Positions 8,707 to 19,436 of a stretch of 64,000 bases of DNA are shown one piece after another; the first letter of the stretch is position 1; every line of letters begins with the position of its first letter. Position numbers and translations under genes: made by a program. This DNA comes from Thermomonas sp. (GTDB lineage Bacteria > Pseudomonadota > Gammaproteobacteria > Xanthomonadales > Xanthomonadaceae). The stretch is from positions 529,732 through 593,731 of the forward strand of contig NZ_JAMLIW010000001.1 in NCBI RefSeq assembly GCF_023953935.1. Direction: 5' to 3'. The notes below the pieces were generated by a model. The model searched no databases, was not told where the DNA came from, and was given only the letters and a program-made list of their open reading frames with translations.

Positions 8707-9887
8707 AACCGGCCACGCTGCTGCTGGCGGCGCTGCTGCTGCCGGTCTTCGCCGCCAGCGCTCAGGACACGCCCCAACCCACGCCAGCGCCACCCGCCAG
8801 CGCCGCCTCACCGGCGGCACAGGCCCCGGACGAAGCCGAGCTGTGGTACGCGATGGAGCGCGCCGAGACCGAGCTCAAGCGCTCGCCGCTGCTGGTACGC
8901 GACCCGGCGCTCAACGCCTATGTGCGGGGCGTGGCCTGCAAGGTGGCAGGCGACCAGTGCGACGAGATCCGCGTCTACATCATGGACGTCCCCCAATTCA
9001 ACGCCAGCATGGCGCCGAACGGGATGCTGGTGCTGTGGACGGGCGCGCTGCTGCGCATGCGCAATGAAGCCGAGCTGGCCTTCGTACTCGGCCACGAAGT
9101 CGGCCATTTCAAAGCCCGCCATTCCCTGAAGCAGTGGCGCAAGATGAAGAACGCCAGCGCCTGGCTGAGCGCATTCCAGATCGTGGCCTACGGGGCGGGC
9201 GCAGGTGGCGTGGCCCAGCTCGGCTCACTGGCCGGGATCGCCGCATTGTTCAAGTATTCGCGCGACATGGAGCGTGAAGCCGACCGGCTCGGCTTTGAAA
9301 GCGTCGTCGCACACGGCTGGGCGCCACACGCCGGCGCCGACATGTGGGCAAGGATGTGGCGCGAGGAACAAACCCGCAAATACGACCGCCCGTTGACCCT
9401 GTTTTCAACCCACCCGGCCTCGCAGGAACGCCTGAACGACATCAAGCAAGCGGCCGCCGCCATCATCGCCCCACCGCAGGACGACGGCCACGAGCGCTAC
9501 CGCGCCGCGGTGCATCCGCTGTTGGTCAAGCTGCTGGATGAAGAACTGGCGGGTCGTCGCTACGCCGGCTCGATCCTGGTCATCAGCGAACTGCTCGAAG
9601 ACGCACCCGCCGCGGACCAGGGTTTGTTGACCTTCTACCTCGGCGAAGCCTACCGCCGCCGCGGATTGAACGACGACAAGGCCAAAGCCGCCGGCTACTA
9701 CACGCAGGCCAGCGCCATGCCAGGCACCCCACCCGTCGTCTGGCGCGAAATCGGCTTCCAGCGCCGCGATGCCGGCAATGCGGCCAGCGCGCGCGAGGCC
9801 TTCGACCGCTACCTGCACGACGCGCCGCAGGCCGACGATGCGGCCTTCATTCAACGTGAAATGGACAAATCCGGGAGCCATCCATGA
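8703..9887 (+). CDS. M48 family zinc metalloprotease, exported, with C-terminal repeat region
   Basis: A 394-residue protein with a cleavable-looking signal peptide ending near ASAQ (about residue 21) and a Pro/Ala-rich linker. The M48 peptidase domain spans roughly 45-250. His131-Glu-Val-Gly-His135 is the HEXXH zinc/catalytic motif, and EREAD with Glu192 supplies the third ligand. STHPASQERL is the conserved end of the domain. The C-terminal ~120 residues are helical and TPR-like, as in BepA-type proteases that oversee outer-membrane protein assembly. It is smaller than BepA and that role is inference. It is coupled by 4-base overlaps to lipoprotein genes on both sides. Confidence 0.88.
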   Translation: MKPATLLLAALLLPVFAASAQDTPQPTPAPPASAASPAAQAPDEAELWYAMERAETELKRSPLLVRDPALNAYVRGVACKVAGDQCDEIRVYIMDVPQFNASMAPNGMLVLWTGALLRMRNEAELAFVLGHEVGHFKARHSLKQWRKMKNASAWLSAFQIVAYGAGAGGVAQLGSLAGIAALFKYSRDMEREADRLGFESVVAHGWAPHAGADMWARMWREEQTRKYDRPLTLFSTHPASQERLNDIKQAAAAIIAPPQDDGHERYRAAVHPLLVKLLDEELAGRRYAGSILVISELLEDAPAADQGLLTFYLGEAYRRRGLNDDKAKAAGYYTQASAMPGTPPVVWREIGFQRRDAGNAASAREAFDRYLHDAPQADDAAFIQREMDKSGSHP

Positions 9888-10462
9888 AACCGTTCCGCTG
9901 GCTGGTCCTCATTTTCCTGGCGGTTGTCCTAGGCGCCTGCGCCAGCGGCGGCCCGCTGGTCACCCAAGGCCGCACCACCGCCGGCAGCCATCTCACCATC
10001 GACGCCGGCATGGAGTGGACCCGGATGGGCGGCTTGCGCGAACAGCTGTGGACCATCGATGGCCCCTTGCTCAACACGCTCTATCTGATTCCGACAGTGC
10101 GCGACGGCGACTTCGTTTTCCTCGGCCGCCGCCAGACCAAGCGCCGCCCCGACGGCGCGTTCTATCACCGCGGGATGCGCCCCGACGAGTTGCGCGATCT
10201 GATCGCCGACGGCATGCGCGCGGCGGGCGCGGTCAACGTGACGACCTCGGATTTGCGTCCAGCCACGTTCGGCAATCGTGAAGGCCTGCGTTTCGACATG
10301 ACCCTGGACAGCGACAGCGGCCTGAAGTATCGCGCCATGGTCGCCGCATTCGAACACGAAAAGGGGCTGGCCTTGGCAATGTTCTACGCCCCCGCCGAGT
10401 ACTACTACCCGCGCGATGCGGCCAAAGTCAGCCTCATGCTGGATTCGCTGCGCTGGAAGTAG
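9884..10462 (+). CDS. Lipoprotein of unknown function, third gene of the M48 protease cluster
   Basis: A 192-residue protein beginning with a lipoprotein signal whose lipobox is LGAC (Cys about residue 20). The mature domain is mixed alpha/beta with no motif I recognise; the segment from TRMGGLREQLWTI to FLGRRQT suggests a compact globular domain. The ATG overlaps the protease stop, so this is the last gene of a tightly coupled trio. No clear terminator follows; a short stem-loop lies about 130 bases downstream. Confidence 0.78.
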   Translation: MKPFRWLVLIFLAVVLGACASGGPLVTQGRTTAGSHLTIDAGMEWTRMGGLREQLWTIDGPLLNTLYLIPTVRDGDFVFLGRRQTKRRPDGAFYHRGMRPDELRDLIADGMRAAGAVNVTTSDLRPATFGNREGLRFDMTLDSDSGLKYRAMVAAFEHEKGLALAMFYAPAEYYYPRDAAKVSLMLDSLRWK

Positions 10463-10779
10463 GCAACACGCCGACAGCCGAACGCTGTGGTCTTCGAAGT
10501 GCGGCTACGGGGTTTTGGCGAGCAAAGCTGAGTGCAGGTTGGTACGCGCCGCACTGGAACCACAGGGCCGCCTGCCTGCGTGATCGGTTCGAGCGGGCCA
10601 AGGATGGCCCGCGGCCGCGCATCGGAGCCGGATGCGCAGCTTGCGCGGCGGGCCGAGCACGCAGGCGGGCGGCCGGCGCGGACGCAAGCGCAAATCGGCT
10701 GTCAGAACGAAGGCCACAGGGCCGGCACGAACCGGCCGTCAGATTGAATACCCCGGCAGTCGCCTGCCCGGACGCCCCA
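10463..10779. other. Intergenic region between convergent genes
   Basis: No gene is supported; short open frames here are Arg/Pro-rich and overlap each other on both strands. It contains one stem-loop (10593-10612) whose 8-bp stem also occurs near tRNA-Ser at 62433-62452. Otherwise it is GC-rich and featureless. Confidence 0.55.
10593..10612. repeat. Short palindromic repeat GCGGGCCA-AGGA-TGGCCCGC
   Basis: A perfect 8-bp stem with a 4-base loop. The same stem with loop GGGA recurs at 62433-62452, marking it as a dispersed intergenic element. It may also help end the plus-strand lipoprotein transcript, but there is no T-tract. Confidence 0.6.
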
Positions 10780-11274
10780 TCACGCGGCCAGATGCTTGTC
10801 CCACTCGGCCACCCGATCGGCCTTCGCCGCCAGCACCGATGCCGTGTCGCCTTCGATCTTCACCGATTTGATCTTGTCGCCCTGCTTTATCGCATCCACC
10901 ACGTCCAAGCCTTCGACCACCTTGCCGAACACCGTGTGCTTGCCGTCCAGCCAACCACAGGGAACGTGGGTGATGAAGAACTGGCTGCCGTTGGTGTTCG
11001 GGCCGGCGTTGGCCATCGACAGCACCCCGCGCTCGTGGCGCAGGCCATTGCCGGTTTCGTCTTCGAAGCGATAGCCCGGACCGCCGCGACCGGAGCCTTC
11101 CGGGCAACCGCCCTGGACCATGAAATCCGGGATCACCCGGTGGAAATTCAGCCCGTCATAAAACCCGTGCTGGACGAGGTTGACGAAATTGGCGACGGTC
11201 AGCGGCGCCTTGTCGGCGGCAAGCTCGACGCGGATGGCGCCGCGGTCGGTATCGAAATTGGCAATCAGGCTCAT
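10780..11274 (-). CDS. ppiB: Peptidyl-prolyl cis-trans isomerase, cyclophilin type (cytosolic)
   Basis: A 164-residue cyclophilin without a signal peptide, so cytosolic like E. coli PpiB. Active-site elements present: [13 protein letters not shown] with the catalytic arginine, [16 protein letters not shown], and [12 protein letters not shown]. It catalyses proline isomerisation during protein folding. GGAG lies 9 bases before the ATG at 11274. It is divergent from typA, sharing a 117-base intergenic region. Confidence 0.96.
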   Translation of the reverse strand: MSLIANFDTDRGAIRVELAADKAPLTVANFVNLVQHGFYDGLNFHRVIPDFMVQGGCPEGSGRGGPGYRFEDETGNGLRHERGVLSMANAGPNTNGSQFFITHVPCGWLDGKHTVFGKVVEGLDVVDAIKQGDKIKSVKIEGDTASVLAAKADRVAEWDKHLAA

Positions 11275-11391
11275 CTTTGGGTTCTCCGGTCACCGGGATG
11301 GTGCGTCAACCGGATATAATAGCGGGCTTCCTCATTTTCAACGCTGCGCGCCCGCCTCCACGGGACGTGCGGCATGACCGGTCCCGCCACA
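11275..11391. promoter_or_regulatory. Divergent ppiB/typA promoter region
   Basis: TATAAT at 11315-11320 on the plus strand is a good -10 for typA, but the matching -35 is poor. On the minus strand TTGAAA (about 11336-11341) lies 17 bases from TATATC, a possible ppiB promoter overlapping the same AT-rich core. The dual use of the core is inferred. Confidence 0.4.
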
Positions 11392-13228
<1,837 letters not shown>

Positions 13229-13239
<11 letters not shown>

Positions 13240-13753
13240 GACGCCCACCGACGTGGCGCAGGATTCCGGCGCCAGCAACGCGGGTTCGAGCGTACGCCAC
13301 TACAACCCGAGCCCGCGCGCGCATCCCGGCCTGCACGCGATCGCGCTGGTCGAAATCGGCAAGGGCCTGCTGGCGCTGCTGGCGGCAAGTGGGCTGGAAC
13401 TCATCGGGCCAGCGCCGCTGCGGCGCTGGGTCTGGGAGCTGATCCGCCACTTCCAGTTCGACCCGAATCACGGCGCAATGGCCTGGCTGGTGAACGCGCT
13501 GAGCCCGGGCGGCGTGCACCTTGCCGCGGCCGTGGCGGCATTGTATGGCGTGATGCATGTCCTCGAAGGCTGGGGCCTGTGGCATGCCAGGGCCTGGGCG
13601 TCGTGGCTGGGTTGCGTGACGGTGGCGCTGTACCTGCCCTTCGACCTGTACGCGTTGGCCAAACACCCGGGCTGGCTGGCGCTGGTGGTGGTGGCAATCA
13701 ATCTCCTCGTCCTGTGGGTCCTCGCCCGCGATCTGGTGATGCGCAAGCGCTGA
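13229..13753 (+). CDS. DUF2127-like membrane protein
   Basis: A 174-residue protein with an N-terminal polar segment (to about 30) and four hydrophobic helices (about 35-55, 90-110, 120-140 and 148-166). The opening GLHAIALVEIGKGLLALL resembles the start of the DUF2127 domain. Function is unknown. The start codon is a GTG at 13229 inside the last codons of typA, giving an 11-base overlap and likely translational coupling; GTG at 13253 is an alternative. It is followed 63 bases later by the amidase. Confidence 0.7.
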
Positions 13754-13815
13754 TCGGTCATTTGCGGCGCCCGCGACTTCAGGCGATCCTTGCAATTCCC
13801 CGCCGGAGTCCGCCG

Positions 13816-15438
13816 ATGCGCCTGCTGCCGATTGCCCTTGCCATGGCCCTGCTGGCCGCCTGCCAACCACGCGCCACGTCAGTCGTGACCGGCCCGGTAG
13901 CAACTTCTGCACAGGCCCACGCCGCCACCATCCCCGCGTTTGCGTTCGAGGAAGCCACGATCGCGCAACTGCAACAGCAGATGCGGACAGGCTCCCTGAC
14001 CAGCCACGCGCTGGTGCAGGCGTATCTCGACCGCATCGCGGCCATTGATCGAGCCGGTCCCACCCTGCATTCGGTGATCGAGATCAACCCGGACGCACTC
14101 AAGGAGTCCGACGCACTCGACGCCGAGCGCAAGGCCGGCAAGCTGCGCGGCCCGCTGCACGGCATCCCGATCCTGCTAAAGGACAATATCGACGCCACGC
14201 CGATGGTCAATTCCGCCGGCTCGCTGGCGCTGGCCGACAACCGTCCGGCGGCAGACGCCTTCCTCGTCGCGCGCCTGCGCGCCGCCGGCGCGGTGATTCT
14301 GGGCAAGACCAACCTGTCGGAATGGGCCAATTTCCGTTCCACGCGTGCGACCTCGGGTTGGAGTGGCCGCGGCGGCCAGACCCGCAACCCCTACGTGCTC
14401 GACCGCAATCCCTGCGGATCGAGTTCAGGCACCGGCACCGCCATCGCCGCCAACCTCGCCAGCGTGGGCATCGGCACCGAAACCGACGGCAGCATCATCT
14501 GCCCATCGGCCGTGGCTGGACTGGTCGGGATCAAGCCGACCATCGGGCTGGTCAACCGCAGCGGCATCATTCCGATTTCGATCTCACAGGACACCGCCGG
14601 CCCGATGGCGCGCAGCGTGGCCGACGCGGCGACACTGTTGACTGCCATCGCCGCGGCGGACAGCAACGACCCGGCCGCCGCCGAGCGCCGCGACCCGACC
14701 CCGATCGATTATTCCAGCCACCTCAAGCCCGACGCGCTTCGGGGCGCACGGATTGGCGTCGTGCGCAAGCTCATGGGTTATCACCCTGACACTGACGCCG
14801 CCATGGAACGCGCCATCGCGGCAATGCAGGCCGCGGGCGCCACCGTGGTGGACGCAGAGATCCCGACCTTGGGCCAGTGGGACGCGGACGAGTACCAACT
14901 TCTGCTGTACGAGTTCAAGGATGGCCTGAACCGCTACCTGGCCGGCAGCACATCGGCGCGCAAATCGATGGCGGACCTCATCGCCTTCAACCTTGCCCAC
15001 GCGGATCAGGAAATGACGTTCTTCGGCCAGGAGAACTTTGTCCTGGCCAATGCCAAAGGCCCGCTTTCCGAACCCGCCTATCTTGCCGCCCGTGACAAGG
15101 TCCGCCGCCTGGCCGGGCCGCAGGGCATCGACGCGGCACTGAAGGCGCAGCGGCTCGATGCGCTGGCGGCGCCCGCCATGTCACCGGCCTGGGTGACCGA
15201 CCCGATCAATGGCGATCACTTCATCGGCGCCGGCTACGGTCCGGCCGCCGCGGCGCGCTACCCAAGTCTGACCGTGCCGATGGGCGAAGTGCACGGGCTG
15301 CCGGTCGGGATCGTCTTCCTCGGTCCGGCCTGGAGCGAACCCCGCCTGATTGAGCTCGGTTTCGCCTTCGAACAGGCTTCCAGGGCACGACGGCCGCCAC
15401 GGTTTCTCCCGAGGCTCGGCAGCGAATCGACGCAGTAA
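13816..15438 (+). CDS. Amidase-signature enzyme, peptide-amidase-like, exported
   Basis: A 540-residue protein with an N-terminal signal whose LLAAC end (Cys about residue 16) suggests a lipoprotein. The amidase-signature core contains the Ser-cisSer-Lys triad: Lys122 in GIPILLKDNID, the CGSSSGTG loop (200-207) with the bridging serine, and the nucleophile Ser226 in GTETDGSIICPS. TETDGSI with this numbering closely matches the C-terminal peptide amidase of Stenotrophomonas maltophilia, so deamidation of peptide amides is the best guess. GGAG lies 8 bases before the ATG. It is convergent with the DAHP synthase gene, and an octamer repeat array lies between them. Confidence 0.87.
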   Translation: MRLLPIALAMALLAACQPRATSVVTGPVATSAQAHAATIPAFAFEEATIAQLQQQMRTGSLTSHALVQAYLDRIAAIDRAGPTLHSVIEINPDALKESDALDAERKAGKLRGPLHGIPILLKDNIDATPMVNSAGSLALADNRPAADAFLVARLRAAGAVILGKTNLSEWANFRSTRATSGWSGRGGQTRNPYVLDRNPCGSSSGTGTAIAANLASVGIGTETDGSIICPSAVAGLVGIKPTIGLVNRSGIIPISISQDTAGPMARSVADAATLLTAIAAADSNDPAAAERRDPTPIDYSSHLKPDALRGARIGVVRKLMGYHPDTDAAMERAIAAMQAAGATVVDAEIPTLGQWDADEYQLLLYEFKDGLNRYLAGSTSARKSMADLIAFNLAHADQEMTFFGQENFVLANAKGPLSEPAYLAARDKVRRLAGPQGIDAALKAQRLDALAAPAMSPAWVTDPINGDHFIGAGYGPAAAARYPSLTVPMGEVHGLPVGIVFLGPAWSEPRLIELGFAFEQASRARRPPRFLPRLGSESTQ

Positions 15439-15465
15439 TTCATCGGCGCGTGGATTCACGAATAT

Positions 15466-15537
15466 GTTAATGTGTTAACACATTAGCTAGTTAACACGTT
15501 AGCCAATTAGCACGCTAACAGGCTAGCGCATTAACGT
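15466..15537. repeat. Octamer tandem array with internal dyad symmetry
   Basis: Nine consecutive 8-base units, each of form R-Y-TA-R-N-N-N (for example GTTAACAC, ATTAGCTA, GCTAACAG), occupy 15466-15537. Several units are self-complementary (GTTAAC), so the array can fold on itself in many registers. Its A+T content is far above the surroundings. It lies between the convergent amidase and DAHP synthase genes. Confidence 0.85.
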
Positions 15538-15624
15538 GTTTGCTCGGCAATGTTGTGGCCGCCTGTCGAAACAAGCGACCGAAGCATCGTCACGAACGAC
15601 CCAGGTTGCCGCGTTTGCCGAGGC

Positions 15625-17004
15625 TCAGGCCGCGATCACCCCGCGCTTCTGCACGATCAGCATCGCGATTTCCAGCGATTGCTCATAGTTCAGACGCGGA
15701 TCGACCGTGCTGCGATAGTCACGCTGCAGGTCGGCTTCGGTGAGCTGTCGCGCACCGCCCAGGCATTCCGTCACGTTCTCGCCGGTCAGCTCAAGGTGCA
15801 CGCCACCCAGCCGCGTACCGGCTGCCGCGTGCAGATCGAAAGCCTGCTCGATCTCATCGCGGATGTTCCTGAAACGACGGGTCTTGTAGCCATTGCTGGT
15901 GGATTCGGTATTGCCATGCATCGGGTCGCAGATCCACAGCACGCGCCGCCCTTCACGGCGAACAGCCTCCAGCAGCGGCGGCAGCTTGTCCGCAATCTGG
16001 CCAACGCCCATGCGGTGAATCAACCCCAACCGTCCCGGCTCATCATGGGGGTTGAGCACATCGATCAAACGCAGCAGCGCGTCGGGTGTCACCGACGGGC
16101 CGATCTTGACCGCGATCGGGTTGGCAATGCCTCGGAAATATTCCACGTGTGCCCCGTCCAGCGCCGCGGTGCGCATGCCGATCCACGGGAAGTGGGTGCT
16201 CAGGTTGAACCAGCCGTCGGCGCGCGGCACCTGCCGGGTCTGCGACTCTTCGTAGGGCAACAGCAGGGCTTCGTGGGAAGTATGGAAGGCGACCCGCGAC
16301 AGGCTCTGCATCCGACGCCCGACCAGGATTTCGGTAAAACGCACCGCATCGCCGATCGCCGTCACCATCTTCTGGTACTCGGCCGCGTTCGGGGATTGCC
16401 CGACCCAACCCAGGCCCCAAAACTCCGGGTGGTGCAGGTCGGCAAAACCACCATCGATCAGCGAACGCACGAAATTCATCGTCATCGCCGAACGCGCGTG
16501 TGCCTTGATCATCCGGCGCGGATCCGGGCGCCGCGCGGATTCGGTGAACTCCGGGCTGTTGACGATGTCGCCGCGATAACTCGGCAGGCTGACCTCCTCG
16601 CGAGTTTCGCTGTCGGCAGATCGCGGCTTGGCGTACTGGCCGGCAAAGCGCCCCACTCGCACCACCGGCAGCTTCAGCCCGTGCACCAGCACCAGGCTCA
16701 TCTGCAGCAGCACCTTGAGCCGGTTGGTGATCGTGTCGGAACTGCACTCGGAGAAGGTCTCGGCGCAGTCCCCACCCTGCAACAGGAATGCGCGGCCTTC
16801 CTGCGCGTCGGCCAATTGCTGCTTGAGACTGAGGATTTCGCGCGACGTCACCAAAGGCGGCAGCGATTTCAACTCGTCAAGGCAGGCCACCAGCTCTGCG
16901 GCATCCGGATACGTCGGCATCTGCACGGCCGGATGCGTGCGCCAGCCATCTGGCGTCCAAGGCGCAACGGAAGGACGAATCGGTTCGACGCGGGCGCTGG
17001 CCAT
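15625..17004 (-). CDS. 3-deoxy-7-phosphoheptulonate synthase, class II
   Basis: A 459-residue class II (plant-type) DAHP synthase, the entry enzyme of aromatic amino acid synthesis, condensing PEP and erythrose 4-phosphate. Recognisable: WRTHPAVQMPTYPD at the N-terminus, LLQGGDCAE with the metal-binding cysteine, RVGRFAGQYAKPRS, GEDxx-equivalent LPSYRGDIVN, the HTSHEALLLPYE segment, IWICDPMHGNT and GGVHLELTGENVTEC. Xanthomonads are known to rely on this class. The start at 17004 (MASARVEP) is chosen over 17031; neither has a strong ribosome binding site. The gene is convergent with the amidase. Confidence 0.94.
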   Translation of the reverse strand: MASARVEPIRPSVAPWTPDGWRTHPAVQMPTYPDAAELVACLDELKSLPPLVTSREILSLKQQLADAQEGRAFLLQGGDCAETFSECSSDTITNRLKVLLQMSLVLVHGLKLPVVRVGRFAGQYAKPRSADSETREEVSLPSYRGDIVNSPEFTESARRPDPRRMIKAHARSAMTMNFVRSLIDGGFADLHHPEFWGLGWVGQSPNAAEYQKMVTAIGDAVRFTEILVGRRMQSLSRVAFHTSHEALLLPYEESQTRQVPRADGWFNLSTHFPWIGMRTAALDGAHVEYFRGIANPIAVKIGPSVTPDALLRLIDVLNPHDEPGRLGLIHRMGVGQIADKLPPLLEAVRREGRRVLWICDPMHGNTESTSNGYKTRRFRNIRDEIEQAFDLHAAAGTRLGGVHLELTGENVTECLGGARQLTEADLQRDYRSTVDPRLNYEQSLEIAMLIVQKRGVIAA

Positions 17005-17066
17005 GGTGGTGCAATTTCCGGGATGCTGCATTGCATCATCGCGGGATCATGGCTTTGAATCAAGCC

Positions 17067-17585
17067 TCAGCCATGAAACCAACGGGCATGCCGACCTTTG
17101 AATCCGGCATACAGGGCGCCCAAGCCAAGGGCGATGAACCAGGCCAGCGCCCACATCGGCATCGACAATCCCAGGAACTGCCAGTCGATGTTGCTGCAAT
17201 CCCCGGTTGCCTGCAGCACCTTGCGCGCCGCGCCCAGCCAGGAATACTGCTCGACGATGTAATTGAGCCCGGGCCCGCAGGTCGGCAAGCCCGGTGGGTT
17301 CAGCTGCACCCAGACATGACGCCCGGCGTAGGCCATCCCGACCGCGGCGGCAACGAAGGCCAGCACGCCCCAGGCGCGGCGTCCGCCTGCGCCCTTGGGC
17401 GCCAGCAGGCCACCCGCCAGGAACACCAGTCCCAACGCGGCAAAACAGATGCGCTGGAAGATGCAGAACGCGCAGGGTTCGATTCCAAGCTGGAACTGCA
17501 CATACAGCGCATAACCGAGCAAGCCAACGCAGGCGGCAAACCCCAGCAGGAACTGTGCGCGAAACGACCAGCGAAAAGGATTCAT
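17067..17585 (-). CDS. dsbB: Disulfide bond formation protein DsbB
   Basis: A 172-residue inner-membrane quinone reductase that reoxidises DsbA. Four membrane helices are visible (about 10-30, 40-62, 70-88 and 145-165). The first periplasmic loop carries the CAFC pair (Cys39/Cys42 region), and the second loop carries a cysteine pair around PTCGP and GDCSN. The conserved QRICF follows the first pair. It starts at the ATG at 17585. A rho-independent terminator separates it from the upstream rplQ. Confidence 0.95.
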   Translation of the reverse strand: MNPFRWSFRAQFLLGFAACVGLLGYALYVQFQLGIEPCAFCIFQRICFAALGLVFLAGGLLAPKGAGGRRAWGVLAFVAAAVGMAYAGRHVWVQLNPPGLPTCGPGLNYIVEQYSWLGAARKVLQATGDCSNIDWQFLGLSMPMWALAWFIALGLGALYAGFKGRHARWFHG

Positions 17586-17636
17586 GCGTTCATCTTCCAG
17601 ATATCACCGTGATTATCGGCCATTTCGTCAGAAACG

Positions 17637-17659
17637 AAAAACCCCGGCCGGGCCGGGGT
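17637..17659 (-). terminator. Terminator of the alpha operon after rplQ
   Basis: ACCCCGGCC / GGCCGGGGT form a perfect 9-bp palindrome (17641-17659), followed on the minus strand by TTTT (17640-17637). It lies 37 bases past the rplQ stop and ends the ribosomal superoperon. Confidence 0.87.
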
Positions 17660-17695
17660 CGTTCGGTTCAAGCGGCTTGCGCGGCTCAAGGTCGA

Positions 17696-18070
17696 TTATT
17701 CGGCCGCCTGCTGCGGACGATCAACCAGCTCGACATAGGCCATCGGCGCGTTGTCGCCGGCGCGGAACCCGCACTTGAGGATGCGCAGGTAGCCGCCCGG
17801 ACGCTGCGCGTAGCGCGGGCCGAGGACGGTGAACAGGGTACCGACCGCTTCCTTGTCACGCAGGCGCGAGAACGCCAGGCGGCGGTTGGCCACGCCATCG
17901 GCCTTGGCCAGGGTGATCAGCGGCTCGGCGACGCGGCGCAGCTCCTTGGCCTTGGGCAAGGTGGTGCGGATGATTTCGTGCTTGATCAACGATGCCGCCA
18001 TGTTCGAGAACATCACCTGGCGATGGGCGCTGGTGCGGTTGAACTTGCGGCCGGATTTCTGGTGGCGCAT
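17696..18070 (-). CDS. rplQ: 50S ribosomal protein L17
   Basis: A 124-residue L17. The start [17 protein letters not shown] and the core [13 protein letters not shown] are diagnostic. The C-terminus ([17 protein letters not shown]) is complete and ends in a short Gln/Ala tail. It is the last gene of the alpha operon. Unlike the other genes of the cluster, it is separated from rpoA by an unusually long 318-base gap full of repeats. Confidence 0.98.
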   Translation of the reverse strand: MRHQKSGRKFNRTSAHRQVMFSNMAASLIKHEIIRTTLPKAKELRRVAEPLITLAKADGVANRRLAFSRLRDKEAVGTLFTVLGPRYAQRPGGYLRILKCGFRAGDNAPMAYVELVDRPQQAAE

Positions 18071-18280
18071 GGTCTGGATTCCTGTGCAATGTTGAAACGA
18101 TTGGACTTCGCTGTCGCCATCCTGGCGTTTTGTCCGCCGTGGCGGACAGGTGGACTGCGGGTGGCCCGTGCCGGCATCCCTTGCCGGTCATGCCGCGAAC
18201 TGGAGTTCGTCGGCGGTGTTGCGATTACTGCAACTGCAAAAGCTGAAGCGAGAGCCGCGAGCTTGCGCCGCGATTGCATT

Positions 18281-18343
18281 CCCGGCCCTCGCGCATAGCG
18301 CTCGGGCGTTCCCCCGGCCCTCGCGCATAGCGCTCGGGCGTTC
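18281..18343. repeat. Tandem 31-base direct repeat
   Basis: The unit, starting CCCGGCCCTCGCGCATAGCG and ending GCTCGGGCGTTC, occurs exactly at 18281-18311 and 18313-18343, a period of 32 bases. Each unit contains the inner dyad GCGCATAGCGC. It is not part of a coding frame. Confidence 0.9.
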
Positions 18344-18345
18344 GA

Positions 18346-18387
18346 CGCCGCGCGAACTGCCGTTAAGGCAGTTCGCAAGCGCGGCGC
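18346..18387 (-). terminator. Large stem-loop immediately after rpoA
   Basis: Outer arms CGCCGCGC / GCGCGGCG and inner arms GCGAACTGCC / GGCAGTTCGC form a long imperfect stem with a 5-base loop. Its base touches the rpoA stop codon (18389). No T-tract follows, so it may be an mRNA-stabilising or partial termination element. Confidence 0.6.
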
Positions 18388-18388
18388 C

Positions 18389-19387
18389 TCACCCCATCAT
18401 GCCGTGGGCGGCGACGCCGGCTGGGGGCCAGTTCTCGAGCTTCATGCCCAGGGACAGGCCACGCTGCGCCAGCACTTCCTTGATTTCAGTCAGCGACTTC
18501 TTGCCGAGGTTCGGGGTCTTGAGCAGTTCGACTTCGGTCTTCTGGATCAGATCGCCGATGAAGTAGATGCTCTCGGCCTTGAGGCAGTTGGCTGAGCGCA
18601 CGGTCAGCTCCAGGTCGTCGATCGGGCGCAGCAGGACCGGGTCGACGCTGGTGTGCGCCGGCTTGGCCGCGCCGCGTTCGCGGCTGGTGAAATCACCGAA
18701 CACGGACAGCTGGTCGCTGAGGATGTCGGCGGCGGTGCGCACGGCTTCCTCGGCGTCGATGGTGCCGTTGGTTTCGATATCCAGCACCAGCTTGTCAAGG
18801 TCGGTGCGCTGCTCGACGCGGGCGGCTTCGACCGCATAGGCCACGCGACGCACCGGCGAGAACGAGGCGTCCAGCATCAGCCGGCCGATCGTGCGGGCTT
18901 CGTCATCCGGACGGCGACGCGCCACCGCCGGCTGGTAGCCGAAGCCGCGGCTGATGGTCAGGCGCATATTCAGCGCCACGTCCTTGGTCAGGTTGGCGAT
19001 CACGTGGTCGGGGTTGAGGACCTCGACGTTGTGGCTGGTCTTGATGTCGCCGGCGGTGACGATGCCCGGGCCCTGCTTGCGCAGTTCCAGCACGTCGCTG
19101 TCGCCGTTGTGCATGCGCAGCGCGACGTCCTTGAGGTTGAGCAGCACCTCGAGCACGTCTTCCTGCAAGCCTTCGACCGTGGTGTACTCGTGCAGCACGC
19201 CATCGATCTCGACCTCGGTGATGGCAAAACCCGGGATCGAGGACAGCAGGACGCGGCGCAGCGCGTTGCCGAGGGTGTGGCCGTAGCCGCGCTCCAGCGG
19301 TTCGATCACGACCTTGGCGCGGGTGTCGGTGATGCGCTCGATCTGCGGCCCGCGTGGGCGCAGGACTTGGGTGGCGGTAGCCGTCAT
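18389..19387 (-). CDS. rpoA: DNA-directed RNA polymerase alpha subunit
   Basis: A 332-residue alpha subunit. The N-terminal assembly domain has [21 protein letters not shown] and [15 protein letters not shown]. The linker falls around residues 235-250. The C-terminal domain (about 250-325) has [22 protein letters not shown] and [15 protein letters not shown], which bind UP elements and activators. It is an ordinary full-length protein between rpsD and rplQ, and an abundant component of the transcription machinery. Confidence 0.98.
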   Translation of the reverse strand: MTATATQVLRPRGPQIERITDTRAKVVIEPLERGYGHTLGNALRRVLLSSIPGFAITEVEIDGVLHEYTTVEGLQEDVLEVLLNLKDVALRMHNGDSDVLELRKQGPGIVTAGDIKTSHNVEVLNPDHVIANLTKDVALNMRLTISRGFGYQPAVARRRPDDEARTIGRLMLDASFSPVRRVAYAVEAARVEQRTDLDKLVLDIETNGTIDAEEAVRTAADILSDQLSVFGDFTSRERGAAKPAHTSVDPVLLRPIDDLELTVRSANCLKAESIYFIGDLIQKTEVELLKTPNLGKKSLTEIKEVLAQRGLSLGMKLENWPPAGVAAHGMMG

Positions 19388-19436
19388 TCGTGGTGTCTCC
19401 TGCTGGCCCGTGCGAACGCGGGCCGATGACTATGGC

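Larger units (their letters stand above)
18071..18388. other. Repeat-bearing gap between rpoA and rplQ
   Basis: No gene. It contains a tandem pair of 31-base repeats and, directly against the rpoA stop, a long stem-loop. The remaining ~200 bases have no recognisable content. An internal end or start of transcription is possible here because rpoA and rplQ usually lie close together. Confidence 0.6.

Noticed and set aside
10505-10871. Several 60-80-codon frames between the lipoprotein and ppiB genes
   Set aside because: Mutually overlapping, Arg/Pro-rich, on both strands, with no ribosome binding site.
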